A program made the translations under genes and the position numbers. Of a stretch of 64,000 bases of DNA, positions 1-9,490 are shown piece after piece (positions within the stretch are counted from its first letter, which is position 1; each line of letters begins with the position of its first letter). Origin of the DNA: Plesiocystis pacifica SIR-1 (GTDB taxonomy: Bacteria; Myxococcota_A; Polyangia; Nannocystales; Nannocystaceae); the NCBI RefSeq assembly GCF_000170895.1, contig NZ_ABCS01000024.1:1-64000 (forward strand), in the 5' to 3' direction. Below the pieces are notes generated by a model, which made no database searches, was not told where the DNA came from, and worked only from the letters and a program-made list of their open reading frames with translations.

Positions 1-515
1 GAGGCGCCGCCGTGGTCGACGCGCCAGGCCACGCAGCCGTTGGGGTGGTCGACGAAGGCGTGGCGCACCCGGGCCTCGCCGACGCGCACGACCTCGCTCG
101 CGCCGAGCTCGTGGAAGGCCAGGTCCGCGCGCATGGCCTCCATGCCCACCGGGAAGGTCGGGGGGCGCATCTGCTCGGACAGCACCTCGCGCACGCCGGG
201 CTCGTCCGCCGCCCCAGCCCCGCGGACGTGCCACAGGTCGACGCGGTTGCCCGGCATGTAGGCCGGCCCGAAGAAGGGGAAGCCCTGGATGTGGTCCCAG
301 TGCAGGTGGCTGAAGAACAGGTTGACGTGGAGGCGACCGGCCCCCGTCGCTCGGGCCAGGTCGCTGCCCAGGCGACGGATGCCCGTGCCCGCGTCGAAGA
401 TCAGCACCTCACCGGCGACCTCGACGGCGACGCAGGGCGTGTTGCCGCCGTAGCGACGGGTGGACTCTCCAGCGGTGGCGATGGAACCTCGGACTCCGTA
501 GAAGCTGACTCGCAT
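1..515 (-). CDS. MBL-fold metallo-hydrolase, partial (C-terminus off window)
   Basis: The protein reads leftward from an ATG at 515 (MRVSFYGVRGS) and runs off the window start, so only about 171 N-terminal residues are visible. It has the metallo-beta-lactamase signature FSHLHWDHIQGFPFF, in which the HxHxDH motif is the di-metal site of hydrolases and phosphodiesterases. Further family marks are an early GVRGS block and a GGNTPCV block, both common in RNase Z-like bacterial MBL proteins that often accompany signalling domains. The substrate cannot be told from this part. It is transcribed away from the repeat-bearing spacer at 516-871. The family call is safe; the role is not assigned. Confidence 0.85.
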   Translation of the reverse strand, partial: MRVSFYGVRGSIATAGESTRRYGGNTPCVAVEVAGEVLIFDAGTGIRRLGSDLARATGAGRLHVNLFFSHLHWDHIQGFPFFGPAYMPGNRVDLWHVRGAGAADEPGVREVLSEQMRPPTFPVGMEAMRADLAFHELGASEVVRVGEARVRHAFVDHPNGCVAWRVDHGGA

Positions 516-871
516 GCCCGGCTACATTGCAACCTCCGTTCGAGCTTGAAAGTTGCGTGATTTCAATGGCTTGCTCGAATGGGCGGGCGCGGGTGATCCA
601 CAGCTGATCCAGCATGGAGCAGGGCCTGCGCCAAGTTGGAGCAGGGGACCAGGGCTGGCTCGGAGCCCCGCTCGGTGTGGGGGGGCGCCGCAGCTCCCCC
701 CGATCGTCGGTCGAGAGTGACCGCTCCGTCTGAGTCGTGGACGTGGGGCAGGGAGGGAGTGGCGTCGTCCACGACGGCTAAAATAGTCAGAGGGGTGGCC
801 AAACTCGTTTTGGCCGACCTTCTGAGAGCGGCCGGCTTTACCCTCGGCAGAGTCGGGCCATACTCGAATGC
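516..871. other. Intergenic spacer (356 bp) between divergent genes, carrying one composite repeat
   Basis: No convincing gene lies here. The left part (516-729) is ordinary GC-rich DNA with no recognisable promoter consensus. The right part (730-827) is a copy of the dispersed palindromic repeat described separately. It sits only about 45 bp before the start at 872, so the element probably overlaps the promoter or 5' leader of the gene at 872. Frames through the repeat encode Ser-Trp-Thr-Trp-Gly-type peptides that recur at other copies and are not genes. Confidence 0.6.
730..827 (-). repeat. Composite palindromic repeat, copy 1 (modules C and B)
   Basis: This copy is inverted relative to the orientation used for the family. 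Module C is an imperfect long dyad: a GTCGTGGACG arm and a CGTCCACGAC arm separated by about 22 bp rich in GGCAGGGAGGG. The conserved stretch GGCTAAAATA follows. Module B then comes as GGCCAAACTCGTTTTGGCC (793-811 region), itself a near-perfect dyad, ending in GACC-TCTGAG. Matching sequence occurs near 13.4, 14.96, 16.4-16.6, 18.4-18.65, 20.15 and 34.64 kb. It could be a REP- or MITE-like element. No transposase is linked to it. Confidence 0.85.
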
Positions 872-1501
872 ATGTTGGATGGTCGTCGCGTGGCGGAGGA
901 GGCCTGGCCCTTCGCCCTCGGTGAGAGCCCCTTTCGGGTTCGCGCGGCCGCCTACGCCGAGCTCGTCGAGTTCGTCGACAGCCACCTCAGCGGGGGCTTC
1001 GTCGAGGCGCTCGAGGACGTCGATCCGGCCGTGCTCGCGTGCTTCGAGGAGCTGCCCGGCGCGGACGCGTGGCTCGACCTGACGCCGCTGGTTCACGCCA
1101 GGCGCTGGTGCGCGCGACACTGCGGCCTGCGCGAGGAGCAGCTCGGTCGCAAGTTGGCGCGACTCCGAGCCGAGCGCCAGCTGCGGACCTGGGCCCGGTG
1201 GACGCTCCGCATTGCGCCGGCGCGACTGCTGGCCCGGCGCATGCCCGAGGTCTTTGGCTTGCAGATCGATTTTGCCCAGGTCCAGGCCCTGGCCCTCGAC
1301 GACGGGCGGGTGGGCGGTCGGATCCAGGGGATCCCGGCCTGCCTCGCCGAGCACGTGGTGGGCGACGCCTGCGCCCACGCCGAGCGGGTGCTCGAGCTGT
1401 GCGCCGAAGGGTCGCGCCTGCGTGCGGGAGCTCCGACCGTCGACGGCTCCGAGCACGGGGTCGATCTCGTGAGCGTGTCCTTCGAGCTCGAGCTCGTTTG
1501 A
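872..1501 (+). CDS. Hypothetical protein resembling the V4R/DUF2378-type fold
   Basis: A 209-residue soluble protein starting MLDGRRVAEEAWPF, with no signal peptide or membrane segment. The layout resembles the myxobacterial TIGR02265/DUF2378 group: a helical first half with WLDLTPLVHARRW, then RWTLRIAPARLLARRMPEVF, then GRIQGIPACLAEHVVGDA and a late beta-rich end. That similarity is from memory of the family pattern and is weak. No catalytic residues stand out. The ATG at 872 follows repeat copy 1 closely. Its stop is 7 bp from that of the convergent gene at 1509. Function unknown. Confidence 0.6.
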   Translation: MLDGRRVAEEAWPFALGESPFRVRAAAYAELVEFVDSHLSGGFVEALEDVDPAVLACFEELPGADAWLDLTPLVHARRWCARHCGLREEQLGRKLARLRAERQLRTWARWTLRIAPARLLARRMPEVFGLQIDFAQVQALALDDGRVGGRIQGIPACLAEHVVGDACAHAERVLELCAEGSRLRAGAPTVDGSEHGVDLVSVSFELELV

Positions 1502-1508
1502 ACTCGGA

Positions 1509-1913
1509 CTAGTTGGGGGCTTCGCCCTGCCCGGAGGCGGGCTGCTCGAGGCTGAAGTAGGCCGGCCGCGCGAACCCGCAGCGGACGCAGCGGAGCTGGA
1601 CGACTCGCAGCCGACGCCCGCCGAGGGTCTCGACCTGCTGGCCCTGGCTGCGCATGTCGCCCTCGCACACCGGGCACGGCCAGCGCTCGGCTCGACCTTC
1701 GATGACCGCGGGCGAGCGCACGTGGATCGGCCGGGAGGGGTCGGCGCCCGGGAGCTCGGCGGCGTCGGGGAGCGGGAGCATGGCCGGGAGCTCGTGAGCC
1801 TGGCCGCGGGCCTGCTCGAGGACGCGGCGACGGCTGACCCGGCGCTCGTGCCCGCGCCGGAGCAGGATCGCCACGCTAGCGAGCACGAATGCGACGAGGA
1901 GGATGTCGGCCAC
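1509..1913 (-). CDS. Membrane-anchored zinc-ribbon protein
   Basis: A 134-residue protein. Residues 3-19 (ILLVAFVLASVAILLRR) form a single N-terminal membrane segment followed by a basic patch, so the rest probably faces the cytoplasm. A CPVC pair and a later CVRC pair, about 30 residues apart, form a four-cysteine zinc ribbon. The gene starts 9 bp after the alpha/beta hydrolase stop and is the last member of a three-gene minus-strand group with the SpoIID-domain lipoprotein. I do not recognise a named family. A structural or adaptor role is possible but not shown. Confidence 0.7.
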   Translation of the reverse strand: MADILLVAFVLASVAILLRRGHERRVSRRRVLEQARGQAHELPAMLPLPDAAELPGADPSRPIHVRSPAVIEGRAERWPCPVCEGDMRSQGQQVETLGGRRLRVVQLRCVRCGFARPAYFSLEQPASGQGEAPN

Positions 1914-1922
1914 GACGGGCTC

Positions 1923-2861
1923 CTAGCTCAGCGTCTCGACCAGCTCCTCGCCGAGCTCGTCGTCGGCGGCGAGGATGAAGTCGGTGATCAGCCGCGAGAC
2001 CTCGACGGGCGCCATGACCGGGCCCATGTGGCCGACGCCCTCGAGCTCGACGTAGCGGGCCAGCTCCCGGGGCCAGGCGCGGGCGAGGATGCGGCTGCAG
2101 TCGCGGCCCGAGCGGGGCGAGTCCGAGCCCGCGAGGGTCAGCAGCGGCAGGCCGGCCTTGGCCAGGGTGCGGAGGTAGCGAGACAGGGGCAGGGCGTCGA
2201 GGGCGGTCTCGCGGACCTCCTGGAACATCTTGCGCCGCGCGGCCAGCCACGGGCGGCGCTGCTCGGGCCCGAGCTCGGCCCAGGTCCCGGGTCCGCTCCA
2301 GTAGTCGAGGAAGCGCTCGACCCAGGCCTCGGTCACGCCGAAGGTCGGGTCGAGGAAGCGCCCGTCGGTGTTGTACTGGTCGAGCTCGGACAGGGCCTCG
2401 GTCGCGCCGGTCGAGCGCAGCACGCCGAAGCAGGTCGGCTCGTACAGGGCGATGGAGCGCAGCCGGGTGGCGAGGGCGCTGCGCTCGTGCGTGGCCTCGA
2501 GGGCTTCGACGGCCTCCACGGCCGCGCGCAGGCCGACGCGCCCGCCGTAGGAGTGGCCGACGAGATGCACCGGCCCCTCGCCCTCGCAGGTGCGCAGCAC
2601 CGCCTGGACCAGCTCGACGTCGTGGGTCGTCTCGAATTCCTCGTTGGCGGGCCAGGGCGCGGACTCGCCGTAGGCGATGAAGTCCGGGGCGAGCACGCGG
2701 TAGCCGGCCCGGGACAGGCGCTTGGCCAGGCGCCGCCACTGCTTGCCCGAGAGCCCGGTGCTGGACAGGCACAGCACCGTCGCGTCGGTGCGCGGGCCTG
2801 GGACGGGGCGCCACTCGTGGACGCAGATCCGCAGGCCGTGGGTCGAGACCTGGAAGCTCAA
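1923..2861 (-). CDS. Alpha/beta hydrolase
   Basis: A cytosolic alpha/beta-hydrolase of about 312 residues. It has the nucleophile elbow GHSYGG (Ser nucleophile), a preceding strand-loop VLCLSSTGLSGKQW that carries the oxyanion-hole region, a late acid in LLTLAGSDSPRSG and a C-terminal GVGHMGPV histidine, which together give a plausible catalytic triad. No ATG fits. A TTG at 2861 overlaps the TGA of the upstream gene in a TTGA arrangement, suggesting translational coupling to the SpoIID-domain gene. The same frame stays open far upstream, but that part is a shadow of the SpoIID gene. The substrate is unknown; esters and epoxides are both possible for this fold. Confidence 0.85.
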   Translation of the reverse strand: MSFQVSTHGLRICVHEWRPVPGPRTDATVLCLSSTGLSGKQWRRLAKRLSRAGYRVLAPDFIAYGESAPWPANEEFETTHDVELVQAVLRTCEGEGPVHLVGHSYGGRVGLRAAVEAVEALEATHERSALATRLRSIALYEPTCFGVLRSTGATEALSELDQYNTDGRFLDPTFGVTEAWVERFLDYWSGPGTWAELGPEQRRPWLAARRKMFQEVRETALDALPLSRYLRTLAKAGLPLLTLAGSDSPRSGRDCSRILARAWPRELARYVELEGVGHMGPVMAPVEVSRLITDFILAADDELGEELVETLS

Positions 2862-4099
2862 GGGCGGGCGCTCCCGAGCGCGGCCTTGGCCCGGCGCGCG
2901 CGGGATCGGGCGCGCAGGGGCGCGCCGAGGAGCAGCAGGGCGAGCCAGGGCAGGGCGCGACGGTCTCGGTCTTGGTTGGGGCTGGGCTCGGCCGCGCACG
3001 CGCAGCCGGCCTCGTCGAGCTCGAAGGCGTCCGCGCCAAAGCCCCCGCCCGGGCCCTCGTCGCCGAGCTCGTCGTCTCCGCCGTCGTCCTCTTCGTCGCC
3101 CAGGCCGGTGTCGCCTCCGTCCGCGCCCTCGTCCGTCGCGGGTCCGCAGATGCCGTCCTCGCACACCAGGCCCGGGTCGCAGCCGCCGCCCATGGTGCAG
3201 GGGCAGCCCTCGGCGCCGATCGGGCAGTCCTCGGTGGTCGCGTCGCCGCTGTCTTCGGCGGAGCTCTCGCCCTCGTCTTCCGGCGAGGGCTCGCCCTCGT
3301 CTTCGGTCGTGGTCTCGCCGCCGCCGGTGGAGCTGTCCTCGTCGCCCCCTTCGACGCACGCGCCCTGGGCCTGGACGACGTTGATGTCGGCGCCGTAGTA
3401 AAAGCGCAAGATGGCGTCGTAGTCGTAGCCGTTGTGGTTCTCGAGGCAGCGCGCGCCCCACTGCGACATGCACCCGCGGTTTTGGCCGTAGCCGACCTCC
3501 CCGGGCTCGAACACCCAGCCCAAGGTGGTCTGCTCGACGTCGAAGCCAGACAGGCCCTGGTTGTAGGTCACGAAGCCCTCGGTCCCGCCGCCTTGGCCGA
3601 TGCACTCGGGCGGGGCGGTGCCGTTGTCGCCGGCGACGTAGAAGCTGTAGGTCAGGGTGTCGCTGTGGCTCAGGTAGATGCCGCTCGTGGCCGCGACCGC
3701 CTCGTAGACCGCCTGGCTGGGCTCGGAGGCGCAGGAGTAGACCTGGCAGCCCTGGCTGTCGCACACGCTGCCGTGCTTCTCGACGTAGTAGTAGGCGACC
3801 GAGCGGGCCGCGATGGCCTGGGCCTTGAGGGCCTCGAGGTTCGCCCCGCCGTTCTCGCACATGACCACGTGGGGCAGGTAGTCGGTCTCCATGTCGACCA
3901 CGCCCGTCCCCTCGACGAGGATCTCGCAGTGGGCTTCGTCGAGGGGCGCGGGCACGGCCTGGGCGTTGTTGTAGGTGCCCCGGAGCATGGCGGCCGCGTC
4001 CCCGTTGCCGTCTTCGCCGGAGCACGCCGCGAAGCTCAGCGCGGCCGCGCACGCTGCCAGGGCCAGAGCCGGGAGGGAGCGATGGGGCGCGCGAACCAT
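2858..4099 (-). CDS. SpoIID/LytB-domain lipoprotein with MYXO-CTERM-like tail
   Basis: A 413-residue exported protein. The N-terminus is a lipoprotein signal ending LSFAAC. Residues about 60-240 form a SpoIID/LytB domain: a VDMETDYLPHVV start, the conserved ALKAQAIAARSYA-like helix (here LEALKAQAIAARSVAYYY) and the late MSQWGA box. SpoIID enzymes are lytic transglycosylases acting on denuded glycan. A long acidic Ser/Thr linker and a Cys-rich patch (residues about 295-322) follow. The C-terminus has a GCAC motif, a hydrophobic stretch WLALLLLGAPL and an Arg-rich end, the layout of MYXO-CTERM sorting tails. Having both a lipobox and this tail is odd. First gene of a three-gene group, divergent from the sulfotransferase. 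Confidence 0.85.
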   Translation of the reverse strand: MVRAPHRSLPALALAACAAALSFAACSGEDGNGDAAAMLRGTYNNAQAVPAPLDEAHCEILVEGTGVVDMETDYLPHVVMCENGGANLEALKAQAIAARSVAYYYVEKHGSVCDSQGCQVYSCASEPSQAVYEAVAATSGIYLSHSDTLTYSFYVAGDNGTAPPECIGQGGGTEGFVTYNQGLSGFDVEQTTLGWVFEPGEVGYGQNRGCMSQWGARCLENHNGYDYDAILRFYYGADINVVQAQGACVEGGDEDSSTGGGETTTEDEGEPSPEDEGESSAEDSGDATTEDCPIGAEGCPCTMGGGCDPGLVCEDGICGPATDEGADGGDTGLGDEEDDGGDDELGDEGPGGGFGADAFELDEAGCACAAEPSPNQDRDRRALPWLALLLLGAPLRARSRARRAKAALGSARP

Positions 4100-4175
4100 G
4101 GGTTCATGGTCGCACGTCGGGCCCAGGCCGCCAACGATGCGCTATGGTCTCGCCCGTGTTGCGGGAGCCCGTCGG

Positions 4176-5093
4176 ATGATCTTCGTGTCCGGGACCAAGC
4201 GCAGCGGCACCTCGATGTGGATGCAGGTGCTGGCGGCGGCGGGCGTGCCGATCCTCGGCCGAGCTTTTCCGCGCAATTGGGCCAGGACCCTGCGCGAGGC
4301 CAACCCCGAGGGCTTTTACGAGAGCCTGCTGCGCCAGGGCGTCTACTACCGGACCAACCCCCACCCGACCACGGGCGAGTACTTCTTGCCGGACCAGGTC
4401 GAGGGCTACGCGGTCAAGGTCTTCGTTCCGGGCGTGGTCCGATCGGAGCGGGCCTACATCCGCCGCCTGGTCGCCAACGTGCGGGCGTGGCGAGACTACG
4501 CGGCGTCCATGGCCCGGCTGCACGCCCTCGAAGACCGGGCCATGGCCGAGGCGGCGGCGCGCTCGGCCGAGGCCGAGCCGAGCCCCTCGGAGCCCGTCCG
4601 CTTCCCCCCAGTGTTCGAGTGGTGGATGGAGAACTTCGCCCTCGTCCGCGACATCAGCCTGCGTCGCTATCCGGCGCGCTTGCAGGCCTACGACCGCGTC
4701 GTGGATGCGCCGGCGCAGATCCTCGGCCCGGCGCTCGAGTGGCTCGGCGTGCCGGACATCGACGCTGGACTGGCGGCGGTCCGCCCCGAGCTGCGCACCC
4801 AGGTCGACAGCGAGCTCGCGCTCGAGGCGGCCCCCGAGCTCCCCCTCGAGCCCCGCCACGCCCGCGTGTTCGACGAGCTCTACGCGGCCATCCACGACGG
4901 CGCGGCCCTCGACGGCGCGCTGCTGTCGACCCTGAACCAGACCAACCGCGAGCTGCTCCCGCGCCTGCGCCAGGTCCAGGCCAAGGTCGCCGCCTATCAA
5001 GTCCGCGTGTCCCGGGCGAACCCGAGGCGGGCCGAGGCCGTCGCCGGGCTGCCCGAGTGCTCCTCGGGAGCCGGGCCGCTCACTGACCCGTGA
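4176..5093 (+). CDS. Sulfotransferase family protein
   Basis: A 305-residue protein starting MIFVSGTKRSGTSMW. The GTKRSGTS segment is the 5'-phosphosulfate P-loop of PAPS-dependent sulfotransferases, placed within the first 15 residues as usual. The later block LRRYPARLQAYDRVVDAP matches the region where family members carry the 3'-phosphate-binding arginine and serine. An in-frame ATG at 4137 would add 13 residues ahead of the P-loop; I prefer 4176 because the beta strand normally begins the protein. Its end overlaps the convergent permease gene by 14 bp. The acceptor (sugar, lipid or peptide) is unknown. Confidence 0.85.
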   Translation: MIFVSGTKRSGTSMWMQVLAAAGVPILGRAFPRNWARTLREANPEGFYESLLRQGVYYRTNPHPTTGEYFLPDQVEGYAVKVFVPGVVRSERAYIRRLVANVRAWRDYAASMARLHALEDRAMAEAAARSAEAEPSPSEPVRFPPVFEWWMENFALVRDISLRRYPARLQAYDRVVDAPAQILGPALEWLGVPDIDAGLAAVRPELRTQVDSELALEAAPELPLEPRHARVFDELYAAIHDGAALDGALLSTLNQTNRELLPRLRQVQAKVAAYQVRVSRANPRRAEAVAGLPECSSGAGPLTDP

Positions 5094-6560
5094 GCACGCG
5101 GGCGGGGTCGGTCCGCGCGGCCCGGGTCGCGGGGAAGAAGGCCCCGACCACGCAAAAGGCGATGGCGAAGCCGAAGGCCGCGAACAACAGGGCCGGGTGG
5201 AACTCGAAGTAGGTGTGGGGCTTGTAGGGGAACTCGGGGATGTAGCGCTCCGAGACCCAGTCGAACAGGCGCCCCGCGCCGATCGCCACGGCCACGCCGA
5301 CGCTCCCCGCGAGGGCTCCGACCACGGCCGCCTCGCTCAGGATGATGCGCCGGATGTCGCGGCGGCTGGCCCCGAGGGCGCGCATGATCCCGATCTCCTG
5401 CTGGCGCTCGTACACCAGCATGAAGAACACGTGCATGATGTTGACCGCCGCGATCCCGACGATCACGATGCTGACGAAGCCGAACACCATCATGAAGATG
5501 GTGATCAGCAAGGCGGCCTCCTCGGCGCCCGTGTCGGTCACGTCGAGCTGCATGTCCTTGACCGCCGCGGCCACGCCCGCGACGTCGTCCTTGGACCGGA
5601 TCTGCAGCACCGCCGAGTGGTAGATGCCCGCGGTCTTCTCGTCGCCAAACTCGACGTTGAGCCGGCGGATGTAGCCCACCGGCATGGTCATGCCGAGGTT
5701 GATGGCCGTGTCCGAGAAGCCGACCAGCATGCCCTTGGCCGAGAGGGTCCGGTCCTTGGCCGAGGCCTCGACCATGGACGCGCCGAAGGTCAGGTCGAAC
5801 TTGAAGCCGACGGCCGAGTCGGGGTTGATCTTGGGGAAGCCGTGGGCCCGGCGGACCGAGCCGTTGTAGAGTTCGACGATGTGGTTGGAGACGATGATCG
5901 GGATGTATTGGCGGCAGCGCGGGTTGTCGACGGGCTTGGGCGGCGGCTCCTTCTTGCGCTGCTTGGCCCGCTTGACCTGCCGCTCCCAGGTGGCGAGCTC
6001 GTCGACGCCCCAGCAGTAGTAGGTCTCGCCGTGGGTCTCCGTGCACTGCTCGTCGGTGTCGCACATCGTGGCCGAGGGCAGGCTCTGCCAGCCGTTGAAG
6101 CCCTCGACCCCGGCCTCGAAGTCCTCGAAGGGGTACTCGCCGTCGACGTCCTCGCTGACCAGGACCGGCTCGACGCCGTCGGCGATGAGCTCGGCGCGGA
6201 GGTTGTTGCCGAACAATTTTTGGCCGCCGTAGACCATCGAGGGGATGGTCAGCTTCATCTTGGGGTAGACGGCCTCGACGTTGGGGATGGCCTCGAGGGC
6301 CTCGACCTTGGCCTCGTCGATGATCTCCGTGGCCAGCGGCACGCGCAGCACGCTGACGTCGATGTCGAAGCTGCGGGGGATGACCTCGATCTTGTCGAGG
6401 GGGAAGATCTCTCCGAGCACGACCTTGCGGACGCCGCCGCCGAGGGCGAGGAAGAAGGTGAAGGCGGCGATGCCGACGACGATGCCGATGGACGCGAGCA
6501 GGAAGTGCTTGCGGTTTTGCTTGAGGTCGTCGACGGCGATGCCGAGCAGGCGAGTGAGTC

Positions 6561-6564
<4 letters not shown>
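5080..6564 (-). CDS. ABC transporter permease, FtsX/MacB type
   Basis: A 494-residue inner-membrane protein. It has one N-terminal membrane helix (residues about 23-45), a large periplasmic region and three C-terminal helices typical of FtsX/MacB permeases: LLITIFMMVFGFVSIVIVGI, the LVYERQQEIGIMRALGASRRDI coupling-helix loop, and a final pair. The periplasmic part carries an unusual Cys-containing insert (about residues 165-245, with CDTDEQC and CWGVDEL). The GTG start overlaps the ATPase stop as GTGA, so the pair is surely co-translated. Such pairs export lipoproteins, peptides or macrolides; the cargo is not evident. Confidence 0.9.
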
Positions 6565-7352
<788 letters not shown>

Positions 7353-7517
7353 CGCGTGGACGATAGCCGCCGGTCTGGGGCCGGTCAAACTCGCGCACAG
7401 CGTCAAATTGTCAACGCGGGGGCCGGTCCTGGGGGGTGGCGGAGCGAGCGGGAGATTTGGGCCGGTGGCGCTGGGCTGGGGCGACTCGGGGCGACTATAC
7501 TTCGCGCGAGAGGTCGC

Positions 7518-7943
7518 ATGAGCCAGGGAACGGTATTTGACAAGATCCTCGACGGTGAGCTGCCTTGCCACCGCGTGTACGAAGACGACCAGGTCCTGGC
7601 CTTCCTCGACATCGCGCCCCTGGCTCCGGGCCACACCCTGGTCATCCCCAAGCAGCGCCGGGCCTTCCTCCACGAGCTCGACGACGAGGTCGCGGCCGCG
7701 CTCGGGCGCGCGCTGCCCCGGGTCGCGCGGGCGGTCATGGCTGCGACGGGGGTGCCCGAGTACAACGTCCTGCAAAACAACGGGAGCAGCGCGCACCAGG
7801 CCGTGTTCCACGTCCACTTCCACATCATCCCGCGCGTTGGCGAGCACGGCCTCGGGGTCGGCTGGGTGCCCGGACAGCTCGATGGGGAAGAGGCGCGGAG
7901 GCTGCTCGGGGCGATGCATGCCTCACTAGCGAGCGAGGCTTAG
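7518..7943 (+). CDS. HIT family nucleotide hydrolase/transferase
   Basis: A 141-residue soluble protein with the histidine-triad motif HVHFHII (His98, 100, 102); the middle His forms the covalent nucleotidyl intermediate in this family. The N-terminal FDKILDGELPC and central LVIPKQ segments match Hint-type HIT proteins, and the length is normal. Such enzymes hydrolyse adenosine phosphoramidates or related nucleotides. The ATG at 7518 begins right at the conserved FxKI segment. Divergent from the ABC ATPase; no operon partner is obvious. Confidence 0.95.
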   Translation: MSQGTVFDKILDGELPCHRVYEDDQVLAFLDIAPLAPGHTLVIPKQRRAFLHELDDEVAAALGRALPRVARAVMAATGVPEYNVLQNNGSSAHQAVFHVHFHIIPRVGEHGLGVGWVPGQLDGEEARRLLGAMHASLASEA

Positions 7944-7990
7944 TCCACCCCCCGCGCGCCCAGGCGTCGTAGACTTCTGGGTGGACGGTC

Positions 7991-8503
7991 ATGGTCACAG
8001 ACCACCACAACCCGGATGCCGAGACGAAGCAGCCCATGAACTTGCCTCCCAACTACAATGGGGCAGGGGCCTCGCGCTCGAGCGGGAGCTACGGACAGGG
8101 GGGCTACAGCGTCGCGGCCTCTCAGAGCACGCCCGTGGCCTCGGTCTACGGCCACTCCGTCGAGGAGCTGCCCGGGGCGCAGCTGAGCGTGTCGCAGCCC
8201 ATCGACGGGGGCGGGCCGCTCGACTCGACCCAAAAGGAGCTCGCCGAGCTCGAGGAGAAGGGGACGCTGTGGCTGCTCGCGGCGGCGGGCGGCTTCTTCC
8301 TCGGCCTGGGTTGGGTCACGGGCCCGCTCGCCTGGTACTTCGGTGGCAAGCTGCGCGGCCGCTATCGGGCCCTCGGCCTGCACCCGGCGCCCTCGGCCAA
8401 CTGGGCCTGGGGGCTTGGCCTGGCGAGCACGGTCATCTACGTGTGCTCGATCGTCTCGCTCGTCGCCTTCATCTTGTTCGTGGCGCTGGCCGTCAGCGTT
8501 TGA
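7991..8503 (+). CDS. Small membrane protein with two transmembrane segments
   Basis: A 170-residue protein. The first half is low-complexity and polar (Ser/Gly/Gln-rich, residues 15-60), then a short helix (LDSTQKELAELEEKG) leads into two hydrophobic segments at about residues 92-115 (WLLAAAGGFFLGLGWVTGPL) and 140-168 (STVIYVCSIVSLVAFILFVAL), with a basic loop between them. This layout resembles DUF4190-like membrane proteins, but I cannot name the family. The start MVTDHHNPDAE is the only ATG giving the full frame; the ATG at 8036 is an alternative. It ends 12 bp before the convergent epimerase stop. Confidence 0.6.
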   Translation: MVTDHHNPDAETKQPMNLPPNYNGAGASRSSGSYGQGGYSVAASQSTPVASVYGHSVEELPGAQLSVSQPIDGGGPLDSTQKELAELEEKGTLWLLAAAGGFFLGLGWVTGPLAWYFGGKLRGRYRALGLHPAPSANWAWGLGLASTVIYVCSIVSLVAFILFVALAVSV

Positions 8504-8515
8504 ACTCGACGTCCG

Positions 8516-9436
8516 CTAGCCGTCCGAGCGGGCGGCGAGGCAGGCGTCGAGGCCCGCGCGGTAGTCCGGGTAGCGCAGCTCGACCCCGAGCTCCTCGCGG
8601 ATGCGGGTGTTGGCCACGCGCAGGTTGTCGCTCCAAAAGCTCCGCGCCATGGGCGAGAGCTCGGCGTCCTCGAAGGCGACGGGGGGGGGCGGGTCCACGC
8701 CGAGGAGCTGCGCGGCGTACTCGATCACCTCGGCGCTCGAGCAGGGCTGGCCGTCGCTCAGGTTGTAGGCCCGGGGCGAGCGGCGCGGCCCGTCGATGGA
8801 CCGGACCAGGACCTCGACGATGTCGTCGACGTGGATGCGGTTGAAGACCTTGCCGGCCTTGACCACGCGCCGCGCCCGGCCGCTCTCGACGCGCTCGAGG
8901 GCGCTGCGCCCGGGCCCGTAGATGCCGGCGAGGCGGAACACGTGGGCGCCCGCGGCCAGCCAGCGATCCTCGGCGGCGACGCGCCGGCGCGTGCGCTCTT
9001 TGCTGGGGCGGCGGGGACCGTCCTCGTCGACCCAGGCGCCCTCGTGGTCGCCGTAGACCCCCGTGGTCGACAGGTAGGCGGCCCAGCGCAGGCCAGGGAG
9101 CTCGGCCGCGAACTCGGGGTGATGCCGCAGCACCGGATCGTCGGGGCCGGGGCGGATCGAGTGGACCACGTGGGTGACGCCCGCGAGCGCGCGCGCGGGC
9201 AAAGGCGCGCTCCCGTCGAAGGCGACGAGCTCCCACGGCCGCGTCGCCGCGGCGGAGGCGGGCAAGGTCGCGGCCTTGGCCTCGGGATCCCGCGTGGTCC
9301 CCACGATCTCGAAGCCGCGGGCGTGCAGGCGCAGGGCCAGTCGGGTCGCCGTGTAGCCCAGGCCCAGGCACAGCAGACGACCGGGAGGGTCGGCGGGAGA
9401 CTTCGGAGATTCGGACACGCCCGCTAGCGATAGCAC
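8516..9436 (-). CDS. NAD(P)-dependent epimerase/dehydratase family protein (extended SDR-like)
   Basis: A 306-residue Rossmann protein. The N-terminal CLGLGYTATRLALRL gives the GxGYxA dinucleotide loop of the YeeZ-like SDR subgroup. HVVHSIRPGPDD and YLSTTGVYGD supply the central strand and active-site Ser/Tyr region, and FRLAGIYGPGRSALERV the typical extended-SDR helix. The canonical YxxxK is weak, as in atypical SDRs. The GTG at 9436 gives a 20-residue leader before the fold; a second GTG at 9418 is equally possible. The gene is convergent with the membrane protein and divergent from the DUF2505 gene. Substrate unknown. Confidence 0.8.
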   Translation of the reverse strand: MLSLAGVSESPKSPADPPGRLLCLGLGYTATRLALRLHARGFEIVGTTRDPEAKAATLPASAAATRPWELVAFDGSAPLPARALAGVTHVVHSIRPGPDDPVLRHHPEFAAELPGLRWAAYLSTTGVYGDHEGAWVDEDGPRRPSKERTRRRVAAEDRWLAAGAHVFRLAGIYGPGRSALERVESGRARRVVKAGKVFNRIHVDDIVEVLVRSIDGPRRSPRAYNLSDGQPCSSAEVIEYAAQLLGVDPPPPVAFEDAELSPMARSFWSDNLRVANTRIREELGVELRYPDYRAGLDACLAARSDG

Positions 9437-9490
9437 CCGCGGCGAGCCGCCTCCAGCGGGCGCTTGTCAGGGCCGAGGGCGGCTGATTAG

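Noticed and set aside
1722-3398. Long plus-strand open frame of 558 codons opposite the hydrolase/SpoIID genes
   Set aside because: Low-complexity Ala/Gly/Arg/Asp composition typical of antisense frames in GC-rich DNA; the minus strand holds proteins with clear motifs over the same bases.
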